A stretch of DNA of 18,792 nt, from the NCBI GenBank assembly GCA_944391635.1, contig CALXUL010000053.1:1-18792 (forward strand), in the 5' to 3' direction. Source of the DNA: an uncultured Clostridia bacterium. GTDB lineage: Bacteria > Bacillota > Clostridia > UBA1381. This document shows, in pieces, positions 1-7,183 of the stretch; the first letter of the stretch is position 1, and every line of letters starts with the position of its first letter. Both the position numbers and the translations under genes were made by a program. The notes under the pieces are model-generated. The model worked only from the letters and a program-made list of their open reading frames with translations. It ran no database searches and was not told the origin of the DNA.

Positions 1-302
1 GAACTCCATTTTATATCAGTAAGCAAGTGTATATAATACCCCAGATAAAAAGGCGCATCCTCCCAGGCGTTTTTACTGCGTAAATAGGTATTATAAAATT
101 TATCTATATCAATATCGGTTTTTCTGCCGGTTTCAGTCCAGTGCGTTATAGTAGCCGGCGGCATAAACCCCGCAAAACTGTCCTTTTCACCGTAACCGCA
201 ATCAGGGGCAATACTTCCAACTAAAAATTCATCTCCGGCTTTTTCATTTAACCTGTCAAGAAAGAAATCACATACTCTAAGATGTACCATCCAGGTTGCC
301 AT
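1..302 (-). CDS. Zinc-dependent phospholipase C-like protein, 5' part only (runs off the window)
   Basis: The minus strand is open from an ATG at 302 to the window edge, giving 100 residues of an incomplete protein. It begins MATWMVHLRVCDFFLDRL and continues with FLVGSIAPDCG and, near the edge, YLGYYIHLLTDIKW. This pattern (N-terminal H, then GxIAPD, then YxxHLLTD) resembles the Zn_dep_PLPC family (PF00882) common as hypothetical proteins in Clostridia; the His and Asp residues would be metal ligands. A GGAG sequence lies 9 nt upstream of this ATG; another in-frame ATG at 308 is too close to it (3 nt). The gene starts 17 nt after the acyltransferase stop, so the two are probably co-transcribed. 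The substrate is unknown, and a lipase activity should not be assumed from the family name. The C-terminal part is outside the window. Confidence 0.72.
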   Translation of the reverse strand, partial: MATWMVHLRVCDFFLDRLNEKAGDEFLVGSIAPDCGYGEKDSFAGFMPPATITHWTETGRKTDIDIDKFYNTYLRSKNAWEDAPFYLGYYIHLLTDIKWS

Positions 303-319
303 AAGCATCAACTCCAAAT

Positions 320-1635
320 TTATGATTTATCCTTCTTATTTAATATTCCTCTTATACCACCAGCAGAAATTGGTTTTTCTATGTATTTGGTAACCAAAAC
401 AGAATATACTATGCATATTACAATCGCTATAAGCGAAAATCCTTCCATTGCCTGCCGGTCATTCATCACCGGTGATGCTGTAGTATATGGTACTCCCACT
501 TTTTTTAAAAATATATTCACATTCTGCTGTACCAGATAAAAATTGTATGATATACCAGAAATAAAAACAAAAAACTTATTCCCGCATATTGTCTTACCAA
601 AAAACTTTACCGAATATGTTGCAGCAATTACAAATACCGCAAAGAAAATCCCCGGAATAAACCGCCAGCAAAACCTCACATATGCACTGCTGTCAATATT
701 CTCACCAAGATTTGTCCTGCCCATAAATACCATAAACTGATATGCCCCCACAAGACAAACCAATGCAAGTACAGTCATAGGTATCCTAAGTTTTGTCCAG
801 TCAATATTTTTATGCCGCATCATTACCAGAATATATGACGCTAACATACCAATTGCAAATATATCAAAATAACCGAGCGTATTTGCCTGTGCAAATTGAT
901 CTATATCAGCATAGGACAAAAGAATCAGCCTTGTTATAACTCCAACCGCACCCATCCCAAAAAATGTCAGATATACATTCTTTTTAAATAGCAGCTTCAA
1001 AAGCGGGAATATCAGATAAAACTGCACTTCTATTGCCATAGTCCAGGCAGTCGGAACAATTGACATCACTGTATCACTGCTAAAATTATGCACAAAAAAT
1101 ATATGCATTAAATAATGCTTTGCCTTTTCGATAAAAGGCATATCTGCACTTACAACCTGACCGGCTTCGGGGAGAAAAAAAATTATTAATAATATCAATA
1201 AATATGACGGAAGAATTCTTCTTGCTCGCTTACGATAGAAAGTTATGACATTTTCTTCTTTACATTCTCCGAACATCGCACGCGCGACCGGATAAAACAT
1301 ACAAAATCCGCTTAGCATAAAAAATGCGTCAAGTGCCACATAACCATACTGCTGAAATGGCTCAAAATTGAAAAGCCAGAATGTATCGGTAAGCCGTAAT
1401 TTGTATGAAATCCAGGTCTGCAGCCAAAGGTGAAATATGAACATCAGTATTACCGATACCGCTCTTAGCCCGTCAAGTGCCGGAAGATAAGAAGATATTT
1501 TTTCCTCAGTCGTTTTTTTTTTACCTTAGGGCAATATATTGCATATAAAATAATCCCTGCAATAAACAAAAATACTATTATTATACACATTATTAAAGGT
1601 ATTGGCAACATACCAATTCTCGCGTATATATCCAT
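320..1635 (-). CDS. Acyltransferase-3 family membrane protein, reading frame interrupted by an A10 run
   Basis: This is an integral-membrane O-acyltransferase (Acyl_transf_3, OafA-like), a family that usually acetylates or succinylates surface polysaccharide. The intact frame from 1444 to 320 gives 374 residues with many hydrophobic segments and the family motif RKRARRILPSY. The family hallmark lies upstream in the same frame without a usable start: LPALDGLRAVSVILMFIFHL, whose His is the expected catalytic residue. Upstream again, in a different frame, an ATG at 1635 with a good AAAGGA site opens MDIYARIGMLPIPLIMC and a membrane helix ending in CPKVKKK. The two frames meet at ten A residues (1513-1522). 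One extra A, or a -1 slip, would give a single 438-residue protein; as written, the upstream frame stops at 1465. It may be a sequencing error, a phase-variable or slippery gene, or a true pseudogene. It follows the third M42 gene by 23 nt. Confidence 0.8.
1513..1522 (-). repeat. A10 homopolymer tract inside the acyltransferase gene
   Basis: Ten consecutive T on the plus strand read as ten A in the transcript. The tract sits exactly where the signal-anchor frame (from 1635) must change to the acyltransferase frame. Runs of nine or more A are known sites of transcriptional slippage and replication slippage in bacteria, and also a common place for sequencing indels. Confidence 0.9.
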
Positions 1636-1658
1636 ATTCTTATCCGTCCTTTGTAAAA

Positions 1659-2636
1659 TTAAAAATCATAACTGCAGAATTTACATAACAGATCTATACA
1701 AGCATCAATATCTTTGAGTGATGCCATCTCGGATGGGGAATGTATATACCGTGTCGGTATAGAAATACCACCGGTTCTGACACCGCTGCGTGTTGTATGA
1801 ATAACGCCGGCGTCTGTTCCGCCGTCACACATAACCTCTAGTTGGTAAGGGATTTTTGACTGTTTTGCAAGTTCAATCAAAAGCGAACGTATCCCTGCAT
1901 CACAGATTATGCTTCTATCCATCACCTTAATCGCTGCCCCACCGCCGAGCTTTACCTCCATCTTATCGCAGCCAGGCACATCGCCCGTATCGGTAACATC
2001 AACCGCAAGCGCTATATCCGGCTCAATTTCATATGCTGCCGTCCTTGCACCTCTTAAGCCCACTTCCTCCTGGACAGTGAAACAAAAATACAAATCGTTT
2101 TTATCCCCTGCCTGCTGGAGTGTGCGTATCAGAGCATAGCATCCAGCACGGTTATCAAGCGCTTTGGATATAACTATATCGTCCTGCTGTATATATGCTC
2201 CGTCAAATACTGCCATATCACCTATCGACACAAGCTCTTTTGCTTCTTTCTCGTTTTCCGCTCCTATATCTATAAACATTTTTGAAATTTTCAGCTCTTT
2301 ATTATCGTTTTCGGTATCTATAACCCCGCAAACACCGTTTTCAAAAACGACTCTCCGGTTTAATAGCCTTTTCACATACACACCGCCAACTGAAGAAAAC
2401 CGCAAATATCCGTTTTTATCAATAAAAGTAACTGCAACGCCTATTTCATCACAATGCGCCGCAAGCATTATTTTTTTTCCATTCCCTTTTTTATGGACAA
2501 TCAGATTCCCTAACGCATCGGTATATACTTCATCAGCAAATTTCTCCGATTCCGCTTTTAGAATATCGCACAACGCACTCTCTCTTCCCGATGGCGCAGC
2601 ACACTTTGTTAACCTTTCAAGCAGCACCCAAATCAC
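1659..2636 (-). CDS. M42 family metallo-aminopeptidase (first of three paralogues by position)
   Basis: This is a cytosolic co-catalytic zinc or cobalt aminopeptidase of family M42 (FrvX / glutamyl aminopeptidase / TET type), which removes N-terminal residues from peptides. Members usually form dodecamers. The 325 residues carry the expected order of metal-site motifs: AAHCDEIG, SKALDNRAGC with the bridging Asp, FTVQEEVGLRGA with the catalytic and metal-binding Glu pair, AVDVTDTGDVPG, and RYIHSPSEM with the last His ligand. No key residue is missing. The start is uncertain. The GTG at 2636 is only 3 nt from an AAAGG; a second GTG at 2627 gives MLLERLTK, closer to the family N-terminus, but is 12 nt from it. 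The gene begins 11 nt after the stop of the next M42 gene, so it is in the same operon. It is distinct in sequence from both neighbours. Confidence 0.95.
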   Translation of the reverse strand: MIWVLLERLTKCAAPSGRESALCDILKAESEKFADEVYTDALGNLIVHKKGNGKKIMLAAHCDEIGVAVTFIDKNGYLRFSSVGGVYVKRLLNRRVVFENGVCGVIDTENDNKELKISKMFIDIGAENEKEAKELVSIGDMAVFDGAYIQQDDIVISKALDNRAGCYALIRTLQQAGDKNDLYFCFTVQEEVGLRGARTAAYEIEPDIALAVDVTDTGDVPGCDKMEVKLGGGAAIKVMDRSIICDAGIRSLLIELAKQSKIPYQLEVMCDGGTDAGVIHTTRSGVRTGGISIPTRYIHSPSEMASLKDIDACIDLLCKFCSYDF

Positions 2637-2647
2637 CAGCCTTTCAA

Positions 2648-3670
2648 TTAAACCAACTCATTAGTGCAGAGCAAAAACAGTTCTGCCACATTCTTTACTG
2701 CTTCAATATCACCCATATCCGCAATTGAGCAGGGTGAATGTATATACCGGCAAGGCACCGAAACCGATGCCGTCTTTACACCTTTTTTAGAAAGATGTAT
2801 TGCCCCGGCATTATTTCCGCCTGCTATCGCGGCTTTATACTGTACAGGTATTTTAGCTTTTTGGCTTTTCTCATACAGCCATTGGCAAAAATCCCTGCCC
2901 ACAATAGTTCTATTATCTGCAAAAGAAACCGCAGCACCGCTGCCAAGTTTTGTTACATAATCCTTCTCTTTTACGCCGCCAACATCCGAACAAGTAGTTG
3001 CCTCAACCGCAAGCGCTATATCCGGTTCAATCGCATATGCCGCAGTTTTCGCACCTCGAAGCCCTACCTCTTCCTGTGCCGTAAAGCAAAAATAGGTGTC
3101 ATATACAGGCTTTATCTTAATAAGTTCCATTAAAACCGCACACCCTGCACGGTCATCTATCGCTTTCGCCTTTATTATTTTGCCGGACATTTCCTGATAC
3201 TTCGTATTAAACGCTGCATAATCACCGAGTTCTATATATCTTTCTGCTTCCTCTTTGCTGTTTGCTCCTATATCTATATACATATCACTGATTTTAGGTG
3301 CGATTTCGCGTTCTGACTTTTTCTGAAGATGTATCGCCTTCATTCCAATAACACCGTTTACAGAATCTTTCCCAATCCTCACGCGCTTAGAAACAACAAC
3401 CCTGGTGTCGATTCCTCCCACGGTCTTAAATTCAAGAAACCCCTTTTCGGTTATACCCGAAATAATAAATCCAACCTCATCTGTATGCGCATCAATCATT
3501 ACCTTTTTTTCAGAGCTTTCGCCCTTTCTTTTTGCAATAAGATTGCCTATAGAATCGGTAAAAATCTCATCTGCATACTCTCTTATATTCTCCTTAATGA
3601 ACTTCCTCACCGGCGTTTCATTTCCGCTTACTCCGTCCATCTCGCATAATTCTTTTAAATACACAGCCAT
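2648..3670 (-). CDS. M42 family metallo-aminopeptidase (second paralogue)
   Basis: This 340-residue M42 peptidase begins MAVYLKELCEMDGVSGNE. Metal-site motifs in order are DAHTDEVG, KAIDDRAGC, FTAQEEVGLRGA, AVEATTCSDVGG and RYIHSPCSI. In the fourth motif the usual Asp metal ligand (AVDVT in both neighbours) is Glu (AVEAT). I recall AvEaTt-type motifs in a clostridial M42 subgroup, so the enzyme is probably active, but metal or substrate choice may differ. Its start overlaps the end of the upstream M42 gene by 16 nt, the sign of translational coupling. It is likely a cytosolic peptidase in peptide recycling; the exact peptide preference cannot be read from the sequence. Confidence 0.95.
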   Translation of the reverse strand: MAVYLKELCEMDGVSGNETPVRKFIKENIREYADEIFTDSIGNLIAKRKGESSEKKVMIDAHTDEVGFIISGITEKGFLEFKTVGGIDTRVVVSKRVRIGKDSVNGVIGMKAIHLQKKSEREIAPKISDMYIDIGANSKEEAERYIELGDYAAFNTKYQEMSGKIIKAKAIDDRAGCAVLMELIKIKPVYDTYFCFTAQEEVGLRGAKTAAYAIEPDIALAVEATTCSDVGGVKEKDYVTKLGSGAAVSFADNRTIVGRDFCQWLYEKSQKAKIPVQYKAAIAGGNNAGAIHLSKKGVKTASVSVPCRYIHSPCSIADMGDIEAVKNVAELFLLCTNELV

Positions 3671-4707
3671 CCCTCCAAATCAGAATCCAGTCCGGCTATA
3701 AAATGCGTCAACAGATCACTTGTCGCATAAACATCGTTAATATCAAGCGTCTCTACCGTAGTGTGCATATACCTAAGCGGAATTGATAATAGAGCAGTAG
3801 GCACACCCACTCCCGCAACCTGAAGCTCCCATGCATCTGTTCCGGTATCACCGCCTTCGACCTCAACAGTATACTTAATATTTGCCCTTTTTGCCGTATC
3901 AATAAGCCGCTTTGACATTGCCGGGTGAATATTAGGGCCTTTTGATATTGCAGTTCCGCTACCAAGCTCAAAGGCATTCTTAGAATTGTCCGGCGTAATA
4001 CCGTGCGTAACATCTACCGCTATTGCCATATCAGGTTTAATTGAAAAACCAGCCGTCTTTGCACCCCGGCTTCCGACCTCTTCACATACCGCTAAAACAG
4101 CATATACATCAACTTCTGTTTTAATGTGCGACAGTGCTTCAAACGTTTTAACCAACGCCGCAACGCTCGCTCTGTCATCCATAGTTTTTGCACTGACAAT
4201 TGTGCCTAAAAGCGGGGTAAACTCGCCGCATAACGTAACAGCATCGCCTACGCTTACCAGCTCAGACGCACTCTCACCCAAAAAGCCCAAATCTATCCGC
4301 ATATCCTTCATTTTAACGCGCTTATCCGCTTCATTCCTGCTCTGAAGATGCGGTGGCTTTGCTCCTATCACTCCGGGAAAATCCTTTTTTCCGTGCACAA
4401 TCACCTCGCATCCCGGCAGTATGCTTGTATCAATCCCCCCGATATTGACAAAGCTTAAAAATCCGTCCTCATCAATACTCGTTACCATAAGTCCTATTTC
4501 ATCCATATGCGCTTCTATCATTATGCTGGGCGCGTTCTTTATACCGCATCTTTTAACAGCAATCACATTATTTAGTGTATCGGTATATACTTCGTCTGCA
4601 TAAGGCTTGAAATATTCCAGAACCTTATCCGTAATCCTGTATTCAAAACCTGAAACTCCGCGCAATGAAGATAACGCCTCTAAAAGCTGCCTCATCCCTT
4701 GCTTCAC
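3655..4707 (-). CDS. M42 family metallo-aminopeptidase (third paralogue, closest to murD)
   Basis: This 350-residue M42 peptidase is the first of the three to be transcribed. Motifs are EAHMDEIGLM, KTMDDRASV, AVCEEVGSRGA, AVDVTHGITPD and RYMHTTVET. All expected metal and catalytic positions (His, Asp, Glu-Glu, Asp, His) are present. It lacks the GDxPG continuation seen in the first paralogue and has HTT instead of HSP around the last ligand, so it is a separate subgroup. The start is a GTG at 4707 preceded by AAAGGA at about 6 nt; an ATG four codons later has no well-placed ribosome-binding site. It follows murD by 21 nt with no terminator between, so it is probably read from the murD promoter. 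Confidence 0.95.
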   Translation of the reverse strand: MKQGMRQLLEALSSLRGVSGFEYRITDKVLEYFKPYADEVYTDTLNNVIAVKRCGIKNAPSIMIEAHMDEIGLMVTSIDEDGFLSFVNIGGIDTSILPGCEVIVHGKKDFPGVIGAKPPHLQSRNEADKRVKMKDMRIDLGFLGESASELVSVGDAVTLCGEFTPLLGTIVSAKTMDDRASVAALVKTFEALSHIKTEVDVYAVLAVCEEVGSRGAKTAGFSIKPDMAIAVDVTHGITPDNSKNAFELGSGTAISKGPNIHPAMSKRLIDTAKRANIKYTVEVEGGDTGTDAWELQVAGVGVPTALLSIPLRYMHTTVETLDINDVYATSDLLTHFIAGLDSDLEGWLCI

Positions 4708-4728
4708 CTGTTCCTTTCAGAAAATATT

Positions 4729-6090
4729 TTAAAGCTTATTAACCAATTCTTTAAATAGCTTTCCGCGTTCTTCAAAATTCTTAAACATATCAAAGCTTGT
4801 AGACGCCGGGGAAAGCAATACTACATCACCGGGGTTTGCATTTTCCCTGGCTTTTGACACAGCTTCAGGATAGGTATCTGCGTGTATTACCTTAACTTTA
4901 TCCCCACCCGGTGTTGCTTTTAATGCCATTTCAATTTTATCCGCGGTCTTACCTATCAAAATTAGCGTGTGTACATGCTCTGCAATTGACGGACCTATAT
5001 CATCATAAGGTATACCCTTATCCTTGCCGCCAGCAATCATAACAACATTATCTTTAAAAACTTTTAGCGTATTTATTGTCCTATTTGGACTTGAATCTAT
5101 TGAACTGTTATAGTATGAAACGCCGTCAAGCACTCTTACCAGCTCTATCCTATGCTCCACGCCGCCAAAATTCTCAGCGATGTCCAAAAAGACATTATGG
5201 TCTGCAATATCATACACTGCCGCCATTGCTGCCATATAATTTTCGACATTGTGCATACCCGGTATTTTTATTTTGTTTATATCAATCAGCTTTTCCTTAT
5301 TATAACAAATATACCCATCCTGCAAACAAAAATCCGCATCACAATATGCCGAAAAGCTTATCAGTCTGCCTTTTGCCTCTTTTGCAATCTTTTTTGTTTC
5401 TTCATTTCCCGCATTTGTAACCAATAGGCTTTTTTCATTCTGATAACGCATAATATTCTTTTTCGCGTCAATATACTCAGCATAATCCTTATGCACATCA
5501 AGATGGTTCGGCGAAATATTCGTTATTACCGCAATATCAGGAGATTTTCTCATCGTATGGAGCTGAAAGCTTGAAAGCTCTAAAACCACATATTCATCCT
5601 CGCCTATCTCCTCCGCCTCATCTATTAAAGGACGACCTATATTCCCGCCAAGACGTGTCTTTTTTCCTGACGCTTCCAAAAATTTATGTATCAGCGTCGT
5701 AGTTGTTGTTTTCCCGTCACTGCCTGTTACAGCGATTATTTTAGCCGGACATATATCAAAAAACACTTCCATTTCAGACGTAACCCATGCTCCGCGCTCT
5801 CTTGCCGCCATAAGCTGCGGTATATCATATCTCATACCAGGGGTTTTAAAGATAATATCTTCGCAAATCATATCAAGATAGCCGTCGCCGAGCTTAAATT
5901 CCGTTCCCTGTCTTTCCAATTCATTATATATCTCGCCGAGTTCTTCTGCAGTTTTTCTGTCATAGGCAGTTACCTTTGCACCATAACGCTGCAAAAAACC
6001 AATAAGAGGTTTATTAGATATACCTATTCCTATTACTGCAACATTTTTCCCGCGAATCTTCTCGGAAAATTCAGAAAGCTTATTATTCAT
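4729..6090 (-). CDS. murD: UDP-N-acetylmuramoyl-L-alanine--D-glutamate ligase (MurD)
   Basis: MurD adds D-glutamate to UDP-MurNAc-L-alanine in the cytosolic stage of peptidoglycan synthesis, using ATP. The 453 residues are a normal length for the family. The N-terminal domain begins with a Rossmann-like VAVIGIGISNKPL. The central domain has the ATP-binding loop VTGSDGKTTTT (a Ser-Asp variant of the usual TNGKTT), then ELSSFQL and NISPNHLDVH. The C-terminal domain ends with LLSPASTSFDMFKNFEERG, characteristic of MurD rather than MurC, MurE or MurF. The ATG at 6090 is preceded by AGAGGGG at a good distance and by a clear promoter. No other mur or division gene is adjacent; instead murD heads a run of three M42 peptidases and surface-related genes. 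Confidence 0.97.
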   Translation of the reverse strand: MNNKLSEFSEKIRGKNVAVIGIGISNKPLIGFLQRYGAKVTAYDRKTAEELGEIYNELERQGTEFKLGDGYLDMICEDIIFKTPGMRYDIPQLMAARERGAWVTSEMEVFFDICPAKIIAVTGSDGKTTTTTLIHKFLEASGKKTRLGGNIGRPLIDEAEEIGEDEYVVLELSSFQLHTMRKSPDIAVITNISPNHLDVHKDYAEYIDAKKNIMRYQNEKSLLVTNAGNEETKKIAKEAKGRLISFSAYCDADFCLQDGYICYNKEKLIDINKIKIPGMHNVENYMAAMAAVYDIADHNVFLDIAENFGGVEHRIELVRVLDGVSYYNSSIDSSPNRTINTLKVFKDNVVMIAGGKDKGIPYDDIGPSIAEHVHTLILIGKTADKIEMALKATPGGDKVKVIHADTYPEAVSKARENANPGDVVLLSPASTSFDMFKNFEERGKLFKELVNKL

Positions 6091-6128
6091 TATTAGCCCC
6101 TCTTCTGAAAAAATTTACATACTTAGTT

Positions 6129-6157
6129 ATTATATCACAGTGAACATAAAAATACAA
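6129..6157 (-). promoter_or_regulatory. Sigma-A-type promoter of the murD operon
   Basis: On the minus strand a TTGTAT -35 box (6152-6157) is separated by exactly 17 nt from a perfect TATAAT -10 box (6129-6134). Transcription should start near 6122, giving a leader of about 30 nt before the murD ATG. Confidence 0.8.
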
Positions 6158-6191
6158 CCTTATACAGATTTTTTATCTTTCCGCATAATAA

Positions 6192-6222
6192 AAAACCGCT
6201 TTTTATATCCAAAAGCGGTTTT
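6192..6222 (-). terminator. Rho-independent terminator after the orphan small gene
   Basis: This is a perfect 12-bp inverted repeat (AAAACCGCTTTT and its complement) with a 7-nt loop. It begins 8 nt after the stop of the small gene, and its arms supply A and T tracts on both sides. It probably ends the small-gene transcript and separates it from murD. Confidence 0.9.
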
Positions 6223-6229
6223 GTCATCT

Positions 6230-6538
6230 TTAGTTTTTAAGATAAATAACCGGACTTTCTGCAATATGTCCCTGGTTATCTATCAGCTCCGCCTTGATGA
6301 ATGACTCATCTCCGCGAAGTTTCCACTTTGCTGCTGTTACAAAATCCTCATCGGTATCTGCCTTAAACTCAGCTCCGGCATTGGCAAACCCTCCGGTAAT
6401 AATATTTATTCTGCTCACAGGGCTGCATTTTAAATATGCCGTCATACCCTTTACCTCCCAGATATATATCTGCGGCAGGCACATATTTGTCTTAAGTTTA
6501 TCTGCTTCATTTACGCATCTGTAATTGATGTTTTCCAT
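6230..6538 (-). CDS. Small protein of unknown function, beta-sandwich-like
   Basis: I do not firmly recognise this 102-residue protein. The chosen ATG at 6538 has AAGAAGGGA just upstream; a longer frame from a GTG at 6562 would include that site and is less likely. There is no signal peptide or membrane helix. The sequence alternates hydrophobic residues as in beta strands, with NIITGGFANAGAEF in the middle and FIKAELIDNQGHIAESPVIY at the end. The end resembles the C-terminal beta module of some PHP-type (CehA/McbA) metallohydrolases, where a similar D-x-x-G-x-x-A-x-S-x-P-I pattern occurs. That link is an inference; no metal-binding PHP core is present. It has its own promoter and terminator, so it is a single-gene unit. 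Confidence 0.75.
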   Translation of the reverse strand: MENINYRCVNEADKLKTNMCLPQIYIWEVKGMTAYLKCSPVSRINIITGGFANAGAEFKADTDEDFVTAAKWKLRGDESFIKAELIDNQGHIAESPVIYLKN

Positions 6539-6581
6539 GAAAATCCCTTCTTTTATTCTCACCTTACATTTAATTATTAAC

Positions 6582-6600
6582 CAAAATTTTCTTTTGGTCA
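6582..6600 (-). promoter_or_regulatory. Stem-loop at the extreme 5' end of the small-gene transcript
   Basis: ACCAAAA and TTTTGGT form a 7-bp stem around a 5-nt loop, lying exactly at the predicted transcription start of the small gene and about 45 nt before its ATG. It has no U-run, so it is not a terminator. A 5' stem at this place often stabilises mRNA; that role is inferred. Confidence 0.5.
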
Positions 6601-6605
6601 GTGAT

Positions 6606-6633
6606 ATTATAGCATAAAATTTGGATTTGTAAA
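6606..6633 (-). promoter_or_regulatory. Extended -10 promoter of the small gene
   Basis: Minus-strand TTTACA (6628-6633), a 16-nt spacer, then TGC-TATAAT with the -10 hexamer at 6606-6611. The TGn just before the hexamer makes it an extended -10 promoter. Predicted start of transcription is near 6599. Confidence 0.8.
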
Positions 6634-6731
6634 TAACAACATCGTTACTTATATGTTAAATTTTTGTAAACGAAAAAAATACAACCAATTATCTACCAAT
6701 TCCTAAGGATTTTTCTATATCTTTTACACAA

Positions 6732-7115
6732 TTAAACAGGACATTTTTCAATATTGAGCGTAAATGTTTTTTCATCATAGCTTCCGGTTACAACAACCAT
6801 ATACCCTTCATCTTTTGAGTTATACGCCATCTTTGTTTCACCGATAAACGATGCCTCATAGTTATTCAGCAAATAGTACAGATAATTCTCCATATCCTCC
6901 TGGGGCTTATCGCTCGCATAGGTATAGCTCGCCGATAGAATCCGTCTTCCATCCTCTGACTTTACTATATTCTCTTCTTTTAGCGTGCGTTCGCTGAGCG
7001 CCTCGCTAAAAGATATAAGCAAATCATCGCCTACTCTATACTTTTCAGGGCCTGCACCGCATGATGCAAGAATTGATACAACCGCTATAACTGCGCAAAA
7101 TTTTGCAAATTTCAT
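6732..7115 (-). CDS. Small predicted lipoprotein
   Basis: This 127-residue protein begins MKFAKFCAVIAVVSILASCG, a short lipoprotein signal peptide with a lipobox LASC; Cys19 would be lipidated after signal peptidase II cleavage. The mature part of about 109 residues is soluble and mixed alpha/beta by appearance, with DKPQEDMENYLYYLLNNYEA and a KCPV end. I do not recognise the family. It lies 68 nt downstream of the LUD-domain gene with no visible terminator and no convincing promoter of its own, so it may be the second gene of that unit. The nearest upstream AAAGG is about 15 nt from the ATG, a rather long distance, so translation may be modest. Confidence 0.88.
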   Translation of the reverse strand: MKFAKFCAVIAVVSILASCGAGPEKYRVGDDLLISFSEALSERTLKEENIVKSEDGRRILSASYTYASDKPQEDMENYLYYLLNNYEASFIGETKMAYNSKDEGYMVVVTGSYDEKTFTLNIEKCPV

Positions 7116-7183
7116 TTTCTCTTACTGTTACCTTTCAAATTATGTACAAATTAATTATTCCCCAAACAAAAATTTTCTATTCA

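Noticed and set aside
543..740. A 65-codon plus-strand frame inside the acyltransferase gene
   Set aside because: It is antisense to clear membrane segments of the acyltransferase and has no start signals.
2164..2664. A 166-codon open frame on the plus strand opposite the first M42 gene
   Set aside because: It lies wholly antisense to a gene with complete M42 motifs, is Ser- and Ile-rich as expected of a reversed coding strand, and has no promoter of its own.
1659..4707. Repeated DNA across the three M42 genes as a recent duplication
   Set aside because: Only short motif-encoding stretches agree; the genes differ in length, motifs and codons, so the duplication is old.
6135..6143. Palindrome TCACAGTGA in the spacer of the murD promoter, a possible operator
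   Set aside because: Four-base arms around one base occur often by chance, and no second copy was seen near other promoters in the window.
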